Shown piece after piece: positions 49,672-63,600 of a stretch of 64,000 nt of DNA. The position numbers and the translations under genes were made by a program. Source of the stretch: Phoebastria nigripes (taxonomy: Eukaryota > Chordata > Aves > Procellariiformes > Diomedeidae); the NCBI GenBank assembly GCA_035582835.1, contig JAYKAV010002453.1:403837-467836 (forward strand), written 5' to 3'. Position 1 is the first letter of the stretch; the number at the start of each line of letters is the position of its first letter. The notes beneath the pieces were generated by a model. It was given only the letters and a program-made list of their open reading frames with translations. It was not told the origin of the DNA and ran no database searches.

Positions 49672-52600
49672 CAGGGGAGAGAGGAGGTAGGAGTGGTGTT
49701 TTGTTTGTTTTTTAATAAATTATGTAACGGTAAGCTGTGGAAAACAGTCTGTAGTTGTCTGAAAGCAGCAGGCTACTGTCCAAGTCCAAAGCAGTAAGAT
49801 GAACTATGAAAGGAGGAAAGTGCACTTGATTTGCGTAACTGATTCTGATTTTATCCCTCCTCGATGGTGACTTTATAGTCAATAAAAGGAAAAAAAAAAA
49901 GAAAACCACACAACTGAAAGGAAGAATAAAGCGCAAAAGTTCTATTTTTTTATTTTCTCATTCTTTTCTATGTATAAATGATGAGGTCCAAACCTCACTG
50001 AAAAGCCCTGGCAAGACTGGTATATAAGAAAAGATACCACATGCATATAAGGACCTGGAACTACAGTCCTAGAGTTAACATCCTGTTTTATTTCAGTTTA
50101 TGTTCAAGTGTTGCTGTTTGCAGGTCATCGACCTGTATGTCACGTTTCTACTGTTCAAAACCTGATAAAAGTAAGGACACAAGAAAAGCAGTTGGGTAGG
50201 ACAAGTAGCTAAACAAAAAAAAAAGTCAAGACTTTCCAACTGCAGGGGAATTACTTTTTCTTTTTTCTTTGCTTTTATTAGAAGCACTAGAAATGTTTCA
50301 CAAAACTTTCTTTACAGAGCAGCAGTGGCTATTTTGCTGTTTTTGATTAAAGAAAAGCATAAATAAAGACAGTACACAACCTATTCAAAACTTTTCAGAG
50401 TATTTAATATTTCTCTCTCACCAGCTTTCTCTGCCTTATAAAAACGTAGTTAGTCCTGTCCTTTCCTTTCCTTCCCTCCTCCACAGGAACATGTGGTTAT
50501 TTTTGACAGCACGTTAACACGTTCTGTCTGCTATAAATCGATTTTGAAAATATACTACAGCAAGTTAATTTTGTTTGGGGATTATATGCAGGCAAAAGCA
50601 AACTTGACAACCACACACACACCAAAAAGCAAAAAAACTCTTCCTGAACAAAGCTGTAGGTTTCACACAGCAGCAGGAAGAGAAGGAAAATTCACTTGAT
50701 ACCCTGAAAATGTTCACAGAAAATTGAGTTATAAATTGTTTTGTTCAAATGCAAGGGGCTAAATATAGGGTTTATTACCACCAGTGGTTAAATATCGGTG
50801 CCATCTGAAACTCACTCTAAGCAAGCNTTCCCATAATTTTTTCCACGAACATAATGGAGCATCCTTCAATTGATACCCATCTGGCACCTGTACGAATGGC
50901 AGATACATCTCATGCGTAAGAAACCAGTTATATCCTTAGCCTTTAAATAATACAGGAAACTACTCTTCAGAGAGATGGTAGGTTGGAATTTCATCGCCAC
51001 GCTTAATATGGATCTGGGCTCGAATTTTGGAAAGAGGCTGAAGGACAACCTACGGGTTTCAGGGAGAAGTGAAAGGAAGCAAAGCGCTGTGTGTTGGTAA
51101 CAGCCTGCTGCACCAAGTTTTCATCATCCCTACGGGAACTCCCCCACAGCTGTTACGCCTTCACACCACTGGAAGCAATGGTTGATGCGCAGTTCAGAGG
51201 GGGTTTCAAACTGGCACCTGCATTTAACCGCTCGCATTAAACTCATGCACAGCACGCTTTTAAAACACATATGAAACACCTAGCTATAGCCAATAGCTTT
51301 TCCACATGACGTTGTGATTAGCAGCAATATTAGCTCCAGGAGCTACTGCCACCCCACTGCGTTGCTAGCCCCAACATCTCCTGTGCACAAGTTCATACCA
51401 GCTGGTGGTACCCCTTACTTCTGCACTAGACACCTGCTAGGGAGCTTGACATCAGGGGAAAGGAACAAAATCTCCTTTTCTAGCTCAAGCTAGCAACTTG
51501 GTGAAAATAAGCCAGCTCGTGGCAGTGTACTGGAGTTACCAGTAGAAAGGAACTCTATGGAGTTTCTATTGGAAAACTATGATACTGTTTAGGGAAAAGA
51601 AAGAAAAGAAGAAAAAAAAAAATCTTTTAGGCAACAAGAATTTTATCCTCCTGGGAACCTCAGATGTCCCACAGTTCAGAGGCANGACTCACAGGTGTTC
51701 TTGGCCTGATCCACTTCTGAACTGTATTCATTCCCAGGCAGTAAAAGGGAGATGCTAGAGAAGCTAGGGGAAGACCACCAAGGATGATGGAAAGACCCAT
51801 TAACACATGGGGTTGGAAGCAAGCCCCCTCTGCTGAATCTACACACTGTCTGCTGCTCCTAGCTCTGGGGAAGCCAGCAGGACCTGGTGTTCAGCACATT
51901 CAGTCCTCTAGAAAACACTGTCTCTGCTAGAGCCGAAGGTGGCTCAGACATATAGTTAAGGAAAATGAGTTTCAAAAAGCACCGCCTCAAATCCAGAAGT
52001 CTCACTGAGGATCCTCTGCCTTCCAGCCTGGACCCTGATGGATGCACAGGTCCTTGCCTTAGCTCGTGCCAGTAAAGGCAGCCACACACACACACAAAAG
52101 AGTCAGATGGAACTCTCACGTGCCACCTAGGAAAGTCAAGTAACACCAGGAAGCCCACCGTTACTGGACTTGGGAGACAGTATCAACAAAAGAATCAACA
52201 TCCTGTTATTGAACTTGCTGAGCATCTACCCTCTCAGTTTCACTTGATTAGCATCACCGTTTTAACTAAATTATTCTCTGCAAGAAGGTTTTCTGGAGCC
52301 AAGCCCATAAACCAATGATCCATGAAAAAACATTAGGACTACTTCCTTTTCACAAATTATGTAAGCAACAGAGATCCTATCAGTCAGGGCTAGAAGAAAC
52401 CCATCACACTTTTTCTTTCCTTTTTCTCCCCCCTGCTCCCCAATACATAACCCCTCAGTAATAAAGAACAGTTTTCTTGCTTTTATGTATTTGGCACATA
52501 TCAGCCTTTGACTATGCTAAACTGAGCACTTCCTCACGCATAAAGCATCTATTCTCTCCTCCTCGCGCTCGTATGAGCTTTATCCAAACAACCTGAAGAG

Positions 52601-53059
52601 ACACGATGTTTAAATTCAAAAATCACTCTCTGGAAGGCATGCAGAAGGAGGTTTTTAAAGAGCGTCATCTGTTCCTGAAAAGCAGCCTAAAGCGTTGTGC
52701 TAGCTTTGCCTACCTTGCATGGCCCAGCGTAGCATTTCAGTATAGCACACATCCCAAGCAGTTTTAATTTAGGGCTGCGGTGATAACACAGTAATCCCTT
52801 GGCAAAGTTCTTCTAGAAAATACTTCTGACAGCAACAAAATATTAAGACATCCAAGATGCACATAATTCTAGCTTTATGTGTTTGATGGTAGTGTTTCCC
52901 TCTTCCCTGTACACTGCTCAGCCAGAGCACCCGCGCTCCCTATGGCTGCTTCCTCAAAGGTACAGAGGCAACCCTAATGCTCCTTCTCTTCGGGTTTTAC
53001 AAAAATGGTTTAACTCCAGTAACCAGCCATCTTACTAACTGTTACTGAAGCCAGCTGGN

Positions 53060-53222
53060 AAAAAAAAAAAAATTTTTATATATATAAAAATTATATATTT
53101 AAAATTAAATATATACATGTTTATATATGCATATACAAATATATAATGTATATGTATTTTATATGTGTGTATATAATATATATAAAAATAAATAAGTTTT
53201 TTTTTAATATATATATAAATAA
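53060..53222. repeat. AT-rich low-complexity tract with TATA repeats
   Basis: About 160 bp nearly free of G and C, with ATATATA runs, poly-A and poly-T blocks and several short perfect palindromes such as AATTTTTATAT with its reverse complement. An ambiguous base lies directly before it (53059). Confidence 0.85.
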
Positions 53223-53850
53223 ATGCAGGGTCTCACTTAAAAATACTGCCTTCCTATTCCTACCACAAACTTGTGGGTTTTGGAAGTTCAAGATTTTCCT
53301 CAAGTGGAAGGTGTTTACATGGGATGCAACAGTCAAGAGGGTAAAAGCATTTGTAAAAGGGAAGCATACGATTGTGATTAAAGCACAGAACCTATAGTTA
53401 AGTAACAGATAATCTGTTCCCAGCTCTACTTTTTTTCTTTTTAATTGTGCAACTAAAGGACAAATGGCATTTTCCAGAAGCCCTACAGTAGAGCGCTACT
53501 CATCTGGTACCCAAATTCGTAAGAACTGGGCATTAGTCTGCGTAGGCCTTCAGAAGTCTGAGACCATGGATATATTTAAAAAACAAAACAAAAACAAAAC
53601 ACCGAGATATAAAATGGCACTTGCTACCCCTTGACTTACGACCTACGTAAGTCAGCTTATCATGGTCAGGGCCTTCCTCCTCTTCTCCCACCCTCACCTT
53701 CCAGCTAAAAGCATGATAAAAAGATTTTGTTCATCCAAATATTACATTCAACCCACCGCCAGGTTTTTAAGTTTAGTAAAGAGTATTTTGCATCTTGAGA
53801 AGTGTAATGCAAGCAGACAAAGGTCCTTCAACAAGTATCTTGAGGGTAAC
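53223..53850. other. Short non-coding stretch before CR1 copy 3
   Basis: Unique-looking AT-rich sequence with an A/C-rich patch near 53580-53602. Nothing else recognised. Confidence 0.5.
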
Positions 53851-54658
53851 AGATGGACCTGGACAGGCTGGATCGATGGGCTGAGGCCAACTGCATGAGG
53901 TTCAACAAGGCCAAGTGCCGGGTCCTGCACTTTGGCCACAACAACCCCATNNNNNNNNNNNNNNNNNNNNNNNNNNNNNNNNNNNNNNNNNNNNNNNNNN
54001 NNNNNNNNNNNNNNNNNNNNNNNNNNNNNNNNNNNNNNNNNNNNNNNNNNNNNNNNNNNNNNNNNNNNNNNNNNNNNNNNNNNNNNNNNNNNNNNNNNNN
54101 NNNNNNNNNNNNNNNNNNNNNNNNNNNNNNNNNNNNNNNNNNNNNNNNNNNNNNNNNNNNNNNNNNNNNNNNNNNNNNNNNNNNNNNNNNNNNNNNNNNN
54201 NNNNNNNNNNNNNNNNNNNNNNNNNNNNNNNNNNNNNNNNNNNNNNNNNNNNNNNNNNNNNNNNNNNNNNNNNNNNNNNNNNNNNNNNNNNNNNNNNNNN
54301 NNNNNNNNNNNNNNNNNNNNNNNNNNNNNNNNNNNNNNNNNNNNNNNNNNNNNNNNNNNNNNNNNNNNNNNNNNNNNNNNNNNNNNNNNNNNNNNNNNNN
54401 NNNNNNNNNNNNNNNNNNNNNNNNNNNNNNNNNNNNNNNNNNNNNNNNNNNNNNNNNNNNNNNNNNNNNNNNNNNNNNNNGAGTGGTTAAGCCTTGGAAC
54501 AGGCTGCCCAGGGAAGTGGTGGAGTCACCATCCCTGGAAGTATTTAAAAGATGTGTAGATGAGGCGCTTAGGGACATGGTTTAGTGGGCATGGTGGTGTC
54601 GGGTTGACGGTTGGACTTGATGATCTTAGAGGTCTTTTCCAACCCTAATGATTCTATC
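53851..54658 (+). mobile_element. CR1 LINE fragment, copy 3, interrupted by an assembly gap
   Basis: The left 100 bp (53851-53950) match copy 1 positions 10656-10755 with one difference. The right 178 bp (54481-54658) match copy 1 from 11295 with about six differences by eye, including the shared words [19 protein letters not shown] and DMV-stop and the 3' UTR. Between them are 530 Ns. In copy 1 the same interval is 539 bp, so the gap almost certainly contains the missing middle of this CR1. Only one partial octamer remains at the 3' end. Confidence 0.95.
53951..54480. other. Assembly gap (530 N)
   Basis: Five hundred and thirty consecutive Ns lying wholly inside CR1 copy 3. No base information. 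Translations across it are meaningless. Confidence 0.99.
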
Positions 54659-57600
54659 TGCCACAACAGATCTTTCTGTTGGGCGCTACAGGCCATGATA
54701 AAATACAGCCCTTCAGAACTGCCTACTAAAACTTTAATAAAAGGCCCATTTTCCACTGACACCCCTACTGACACAGCTACACACTCAGGTTCTTGAATAG
54801 CCATAACCTGAGTGAAGATCTCCGAAGTATTTTTAAAGTCTCATAAATGCCAACTTATGTGTTATTAACAAAAATGTTAGTAATTCCCAGTATAGAGTAT
54901 ATATATGTATATAAAGTGTTTGTTTAGCATTAAGTCTTTTGCATGCCTGAGCAACAAGCCTCAGTGTATCCCGCCACAGAGTATATTTCTCTCTGTTTTA
55001 TGCACATTGCAAAATGACCCACTTCTTTTGACCACAATAAAAAGATGACTACTTAAATTATTAGATGCTTAGCATTTCCCTAGCAGCCCGAACAAACACC
55101 ACCGTGATTTTAATCTAAACACATGTAGTGATATTACTTTATGGAAATTTTCACTTTCTAGAAGCAGCAGACATACGTTCACAAAACAGACTCCTCCAAA
55201 TTTACACACACNCACGCACGTGCCCTCCAGCAGCCTGTACTCCCCACTAGAACAGGCTGACAAGATGCTCCTAAAAAAGTCGTATCTTTGTCATGAGTTT
55301 CACACATCAAAATGTACGTGCTGAAGTAAATGCCCCTTTCATTGGAAAAATAGAAAACAGTTGTGCTTATTAATTCGGTACCCTTAGAAATCTGCCCACT
55401 AACAGCAAAACAGAGTAAAATAAGCTCTTCCATCCTGGATCAGGCAGTGAAAAAAAGCTTTATTTAAAGGCCAGGTATATTGTTCCAGCTAAGTGCAAGC
55501 CACAAGACTTCAACTGACATTTACTTTGGCAACCTCAGACAAATCAAGATCACCCATTCTGCCTTCAAAAAGGGATTTAGGATTGACCACATTAATGGGA
55601 CATTGTTCATTTCTCAGTATGCCAATTCACACAAACTTGGTTTTCAATAGAAAAAGTCACAGACGAAAACTATTTCGATTTCCCTTGGAAGAAAAGAAGC
55701 TTTTTGTGAAAGTTGGCAACGTCCCTTGCCTTTTGTCCAATTAAGAGAACAAAGTCAATGCAGGAGAGGTGGAACTAGCTATACAAAAAAACCCGTGAGA
55801 GCACAGAGCGATCGTGCCGTAACCTGTAATTGCAAGGACCAAACAACCTTTTTTAACCAAAGGACAATGAAATGGGCAAAGCCACAAATAAAAAGTAAGG
55901 GTGTCTAAGTGTTGTACAGAAAAGACAAAACAAAACTAAAAAGCTCTCAATTCCCCCACCCCAGAGATAAAAAGGGGAAAGACTGTATAAAGAGCGTACA
56001 GAAAACTGCTGCTAAAGAGAAAAAGCAACAAATATCAACATTGCTCTCCCATCCAGAAGAGAAGAGTGAGTTAGGACGAGCGAGGCAGCACCTTGCCTTG
56101 CCATTACGCCTGACACATCCTGGCATCCCGCAGCAGTGACCGACCAGCTCCAGCACACGTCGTACTTGCCACAGATGGCTCTCTGAAATCTTTCCTGCTT
56201 TCCAAGCCGAAAACGCTTTTTGCTGCACTTCTCCGTTTCTTAGGAGCTATCCCACAACTGATCACAACTCTGAGTCTCAGAATTAGAAACATTTCAAAGG
56301 CAATTGTGTTAAATCTTCCTATCTTCTCCTATTTAAAAATCAGCACTTATCACTACTTATGCAGAGCAAACTTTGGTAATCTTCATGCAAATATATTTGG
56401 GTGTTTAATTCTTGGGGCGGGTAATAGAGATGGATGTTCTTTCCATGACTAGAGAATTTTTCCTTGAACTAATTGAAAACAGGCATATTTTGAGTAACGT
56501 ACACTGCTGCCAATAGTCTTGCAGGGAGGCAATGCAAGAATGATTTATGGGCTGTGAATATCACGTAAATCTGTCTTCAAGTAAAAGGATCATCTCTACA
56601 TAGAATAAATTTAAGTACTCAATTATCAATACTCTTAATTTTACGTATTTCCTAACTAAGCAAAAAAACCCACAGCATACCCTAGCCCTTCTCAGAGGTT
56701 GTCACGCACCAAGTAAATGGGTATCATTCATATCTAAACACAGCCAGAAAAGCAATGCTTAATTAAAACTTTCTTAAATCAAATTATTTCATGTTTTTTC
56801 CAAGTCTTCTACCATCCCATTTTCACATCACCTTAGCGTTCACCACTTTGTGGCCCAAGGGGAAGGCAATAGTCAGTCAATCTCCTGGAAGCTAAAAGAG
56901 GTTTTTCATCTATGACAGCTGTTGTATACCTCCACTTTTTCACTGCCTTTTCCAGCAAGAATTTTTTATTTCATTTTAATTTGAGGCCTGCGATTTCTGA
57001 CTATTATAGAGACAGGAAAAAAAAAAAAAAATTCAATTTTTTCAAGGGAACTTTCAATAAACATCAAACACTTGAGCAACTATCCTGATTCCTGGTGAAA
57101 GTACATTCCCCAAACAACTTCTGAGGCATGCAGAGTTTTCTTTTGTTTACTATTTGGGAGACACCACTCCTGAGCATCTGGATGTCGTTCCAGGTATCTT
57201 GTATCCATCACATAACAGATTTACTTCAAGTAAAGCTGAAGCTATTCTCTCGGCAGATACTCACTGTCTCCTAGACAGATGCAAGCTCTGATCACACCGA
57301 GCACAGTAGATCCCTGTTTGCATTGCAGCAGGCAAGTCAACATATATCAATGACTGGGAATGCATTCAATGAGGAAACTGAATTTTTTTTTCTAATGGAA
57401 AACTGCACTAATTTTTTTCTAATGGAAAACTGTTTACTTTGGTAACCATATTAAAATCTTTTTAAAAAAGAAAAAAAAAGTAAGTTTCTGAATCTGGTTA
57501 TCATTGAGTTAGTCGGACAGTGCTGCACATGTAAAAACCCTGGGTTTGTAAGTTCATTTTCCTAGTCCATGCCTAGCAGAAACTACAGTTTAGTCCTTCA

Positions 57601-60600
57601 AGGTACAGAATATGCTTGTATCCTTGACAAGCTCCTCCAAAGGACTTACGAAAGGAGTAGTGTTGAGTAGCTCTGGAAGAAGTCAAGTCAGAAAGCAGGA
57701 ACATAACAGAAAGAAACATGGCATTCTTGGCAAGTTAGAGAAAAAAAATGTCTAATTCTGTAGCTGATGAATTTTGCATGCTCATTTTAACTCAGTGACA
57801 GTGGACTGTGCTGATGAATGTCACATGAAATACGTCACCATGTTGAGTACAAAGGTAACTCACCACAGAAGACTATTACAAACGGCTTTCAATGAGGGTC
57901 TTTGGCAGCTGTCCTGTAATTTGGCAGCAAATTGGGGCAGTACAAAGATGAGGCATAGCTGAACACAGCGACAAACAAACTGTAGAGGCTCCACACACTA
58001 CTACTATCGCTCCTTCACAAGTCATTTGTAAAAAGACTGCTTTATTTACTTCTGCTGTAAACAACGGTTTGACCCCTGGCATCGCATCTGGCTGGAGAGG
58101 AGTATTGACAATGCACTGAATGCTCTCCATGACCATGGCTCTTGATTTCAGCCCTCTACGTTCAGTAAATATTCAAAAAAGATGCTTAAAGCACTTACGG
58201 GCTTGACAAATTAGCATTTGCATCTGAGGGGCAATTTCAGAGTCTCAGTACAAAACTTCGATATTTGATAATTAAAAGCCGCATGTGTATGCACGCGCAT
58301 AAATATGGATGGCTTCAGGCAGAAACGGATGGATCTGCTTTTGAAATGCTGATCCTTCAGGATTCAATTTCAAAACTCTGGTTTTCACCCAAAGCAATTA
58401 GAACAGCTAATTTGCAACTACATGCTCCCTTTCAGTTTGATAATGGTGAGAAGTTACGCTAATCAGAGATCCAGTCCTGCACTCACTGGAGCACATACAG
58501 CATGGGAATAGAGGTCAATATATGCAGGTACAGCACAGGCAAAGGGACCAACTCAGAAGCTCAGCACATTAATAGTAAAATATGCTTCAGAACGGTAATA
58601 GCTGTGCAAAAACTATTAATTTTGAAGGGATTCTTACAAATCCATAATTACAGAAAAGCAAATGCTTGTCATAAAGCAGTGAAAACTATATTCACACAGT
58701 CCTAGCGGGAGCACTTTCAGCAGCATGGCTCATTAGAAAGGTATTCTTGCATTAAACACCAATACCAAAGACAAATGTTAATGCAATACCCCAGAGCCAC
58801 ACTGAAAACTGTAGTGAAGACGCACCTACTTAATTTGATTCAGTACCCCTGTGCAATGGAATGCAACTGGAGCCCAGTGATGGCATTCTGTGTTGTTTTT
58901 CAGATATCAAGCATAGCTCATTATGAAATCCTATTCTACAAAACCCACACCATCTACACCATTCAGCACCCAGGAATACTGAGCATTATCCTTACCACAA
59001 TGATCGGGAAGAGAATCCATTTATCCTTCTGCCGTCCAGTCACCTTAACACAAAACTACTGCAAACCTCAACAGTACTTGCTGCTGCTTTTTCTTCTGAA
59101 ACTCTGCTTAGCACAGCTCTATTGCAAAAGGAAGAAAGAAAACCGCCTCAGATGTTTTGCTGGAAAAGGAATAAAGCTATGAACAAAGGTTAAAACTGAA
59201 AACTTGAAACTGCTTAGCAGAGGTGTGGCTGCTGAAACCTGACATAGTTGCGTCACCAAGATTTTACTTTGGCAAACACGGCTTCCTGAATTCAAACAAA
59301 TCTTAGACAGAACTATCTTTTGTTCCAGCAATAAGCAATTATTGCACAGACGTGCTTTCAAGGTCGCTAGCGGGAAGAGTAAACTACACCAGGATGTGTC
59401 AGTCATAAGTAATGTTTTAAAAAAGTTAACACCAAGCAATACATATTTAAAGCCTTCCACACTTAGCAGGATGCAAAGTGCTTACTTCCTTCCAACTGGC
59501 CACAAATAAACATGAACAAAAAGATCTATTAAAAAAGCAATAAATATTTTAGATGTTCATATTCTTCTCTATTACACCTCATTTTTAACATTCTTTACAA
59601 CCAAAATTATTTTTTTATTACTTTGGCAAAGTAAAACAAAATTAAATGTCTTGTTTTAATGTTTTTGGTAGAAGAAAATGTTGCCTTCAAAACAATTTTA
59701 TGAACAGGGGNAAAAAAAATATTTACTGAGAACTTCGTTCTCCTTTGTATTAGGAACTCTAATGTAAACATGTATTTGGAAAAGAAGCATTTTCTTATTT
59801 ATTAATAAGGGCTATGTAACCTCTATCAATATTCTCCCTAAAAATAGAATATCACTCTAATTACAAGTGTTGTTGTATTTATACTAACAAAACCACCTAC
59901 ATTTAACAAATGCAAAGTCAAAAGTTGCAACCATTCCTACAAATGCCACTTACTCTCTTCAGGAGTGCAATAAATACATTCAGATTACTATTGACAAAAA
60001 CAGGCATAAAAAACACAAGCAAAAGCCAGTTTTTAAAACAGACATCACTGGATTTAAAAATGCTTTCAAAGCACCTAACACAGGAAAATCATACTGGTAG
60101 AATTCACGGAGCGCACAGAGCTGAAGAAAACAACTTGAACTGGTAGATTTACTGCTTTCAGTGAGCACATTCTCTCTCCACGCACATAAGCAATGATTAA
60201 CTCCCGTAATTCAATCCAAACAGTAATAAAAGGGGTTTTTTTCCCCCTAAGCAGAAAAGTTAACGTTAAGCACCTTCCTTTCACAAGCCTCAGAAAAATG
60301 TATTGAGATAACACTTTGACATGAGGCCTCCTCATGCCCAAGAAAGTACTTTACATCCATAACATACAGACTTTGAAGTGCGGGGTTTCTATTGAATACA
60401 TCTGCACAAGCAATTCACACCTCAAGGATCTAGACACATACACCTGGGTAAAAAAGTGTAACAAATCCAGTATAAATGCAAGAGGCATGTAAACTGCTTT
60501 GCAGATGTGCTCTGTAACACACAGCGAATGAGAGAAGAATACTTGTTAAGTACATTATAAAGTTTAAAGCCCCTCTGAAAAATATTTCATTCCATTTGAT

Positions 60601-63600
60601 GCTCTCTAATGGCAATTAGTTAGGATTTAACCTGACCATCAAAAGAAAAGGTTATTTCATAATCACAAACTATGGAGCTCCCGGTACCACAACAGGGGGG
60701 CACGGCCAGCCCACGTCCTACAAATTCAGCTTATAATTTCTACATCATGTTTTGAAACTTCACAACTGATCTCAGAAATCTCAAGGAGTGACAAGAAGAT
60801 CCAACATGCCCAACCTGACATTAACTAACTTCTATTTAATAAGAGAAGTCAAGAGTTGTATTTGACAACTTCAAGATTGACTCTATTGTACCAGTCTTTG
60901 TGGAGNCCTCAGATTTTTATTTGCATACCTGAGATGGAAATTCATGTGTTACAGGGCAGATCTCGGCTCCTTACAAGTCTTTTCCTTGGTGACAGCAGTG
61001 GCTGCAAAGTAGTCGGAATTGGGCAGACAAAGGCAATGTGGCTCTAGCAGTCACTAGTGCTTNCAAGCACTTGAACTGCTAAGACAGTTCAGTTTCCAGC
61101 CAGAGCAATTCCTGTTTAAATCTGTTTGTATTCAGAGCTAAGAGCCCATAACATCTCCATCAGTGCTACCGCCTTGTACCAACTTGCTAAAAGTGGGAGA
61201 GAAGAAGATACTTGTATGTTCAAAAGACAAGTTGTTCCTGGTGATTTTCCCAAGCAAAAGTTGAGCAACATACAAATCAAAGCATTTGATTTTTGTTTTT
61301 TGTTTTGTTTTTTAAAAAAGTAAACAAATGTTCCTCCCATCTCAGGAGGACCTGACGCACACTGAGGTCACGAGCTGCCCATGCGGTAGGGCTGTACTTC
61401 AGAAAAAAACTTTTCAATCTGGTGAGACTACTGGTGAATCTAACCTACACTGTGTTTCTAAAAATGGACAGCATTTGCTTCTCCATTTATGTTAATAACA
61501 CATTCAGAGATGCTTTCTTCTGAAGGGAAAAAAAACCACCCCACACCTCTGAAATGTGCTTATGCCCAAAAACATGATAATTCTACAGTTTTCTAAAAAC
61601 AGATTATTTACTGTCCCACCTCCTACTTGCTACTCATACGAATGTCTAAATCNTCTCAATTCTCGGGAGAGTTCTCGGCTTCAGTAGCCTCCGAAGGAGA
61701 TGTGTTTTTTAATGTAAACACTAATTCTGTGAGAACAAGGATAAGGAAAAAAGAGTGGGTGGGAGTATTTCCTTTTCCTTGGATTAGTTTCGCTGAGTGT
61801 TCATTGTTCACAGGACATGTTCTACCTTTCCATTGTCTCACACGCTTCCCCCACCCCCTTTTTTTTTTGATCCCTTGGAGATGAGCACTAAGATAAAGCA
61901 TTTTCTTCCGTGTACTTAAAATTTGGTTGCCCAATTCCGGATTTAGAATCTACATCAAGGTCCTCTTTTATCTGTAAACTCATGTTTGTCCTGCCCCCTT
62001 CCTTCACCAATTAAGACAGTAAATTAAGCCTTTGTAAATCCTCTTAGTCCAACGTGCTGTCCTTGTCTCCTTGTTGCCCACTCATGCTGCTTCATCAGGT
62101 TACTCTGTATTTTCTCATAAACCTGCCTAGTCTTAACCAAATTAAATAACTGACTATTCTTATACAATTTTTGTCATTTCACCATGTTGCTCACACTGAC
62201 AGTAAAATGCATATGTTCGGAACAGAGCAACCCCGTCATCCTTAAATTCTACCAGAATTCTTTGGCACATCCAACTGGTCATGACAGTTTGCTGTGCTTC
62301 AATGCACCAGCTTGAGCATCTTTTTATTTAACATCCTAAAGCCTGACAGTAATTTATTCTTATTAACAAGACAAAAAAAAACATAAACCAAAACCCCCAC
62401 AGAACTAGAGTACTTACCACCACAGTCCCACCTAATTTTTTCCTTTAACTATCTACTGGAGAAGGAACTATTTCACTTACTTCCTATTTTTGTAAGGTGA
62501 CGCATTACAAAGTAGACCATCTGCTTCATAGACTTATCACCCTTCTGATTTCTTTCCCATACGTTTGTCTGATGTATTTTATGGCTTTCTGTATTGGTTT
62601 TGCTGGGGTTGAATTCCCCTTTTCTGAAGGGCCTCTGTTGACTCAACCTTGGTGTACCACTCTCTCTTCCTGCTTCCCTTCCGTCTGTCTGTTTTTCCCC
62701 CCCCCCCTCCAGACATATGTATCCTTTCTGAGACCGGACGTTACTTAAACTTTTATGACCTAAATTTAATTATTCAAGTTGCATTGCTTCCCNAGTCAAA
62801 TTATTGATGGCACGCTTCTGTGTCTGAAGGGGTAGGAGGGCAGGAACTGAATCCTTCCTCCACAAATTCACTGGGATTGTTCGGGCATGGCATTAGTTAC
62901 CAGTTCAGCGTTACCTCTTCAGCAGTACTCTTGCATATTATATTTAGGGAAATACCTAGNAAAAAACTCTTATATGTGAAAAAGACAAATATCATGGCTT
63001 AGTTTCCTTTGTCTATCACAAAGATTTTCAAAACGGTTTTGACTCTGAGCGAATCTGCTTTCACTTTAAATAAGTAAAGGGAGGGGAAGATAGAAGAGGA
63101 TCTTTCTAAAATGTTAATTGTTTTTGTTTGTTTTTCTTTTTTTTTTTTTTAAATCACAGCTGGCACGTCTAAGTTTAAATAATTACGACTGATGTAGCAG
63201 AACTTGGCCAACCCCAATCAGCTGCCTCCGTACTTACTGTATATACAAGGCAGGCATTCAGAACTGCAGGAACCTGTTAAAGCACGTTGCGCAGCTTAGC
63301 TCATCTTTCCAGATCAGTAAGTACTACCGAAATCCAGTAAATACCTTTTAATGCAGAATTGTATAAAATAGTCCTTATACTGGCAAAAAAATCCTCCTCC
63401 TTCATTCTCAGAGCAATAACAAACACAGAGCAGCAAAACACAAAAAGGAAAAGTGTCCTTCAAAGTAAGAGATTTAAAATCCTACAGCTAACCAGAATGA
63501 AGTATGAGAAAATGTTCCATTTGCCATAAGTGAAAAAAAAACCCTAAGGTACACAACTCTAATTATACCTCTGATACTATCTGTATCAGTAATTAGTTAA

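Larger units (their letters stand above)
37118..53058. other. Upstream non-coding region, part 2
   Basis: About 16 kb without a recognisable gene. It is AT-rich, with scattered Ns (for example 38810, 41511, 43037, 47047, 47135, 48270, 50827) and simple repeats at 40730-40749, 43643-43677, 44578-44649, 49469-49497 and 49649-49671. The longest open frame (47865-48395) contains two Ns and has no recognisable domain. Confidence 0.6.

Noticed and set aside
53828..54584. Frames of about 190 to 250 codons across 53.8-54.6 kb
   Set aside because: They run through 530 Ns, and only the CR1 edges are real sequence.
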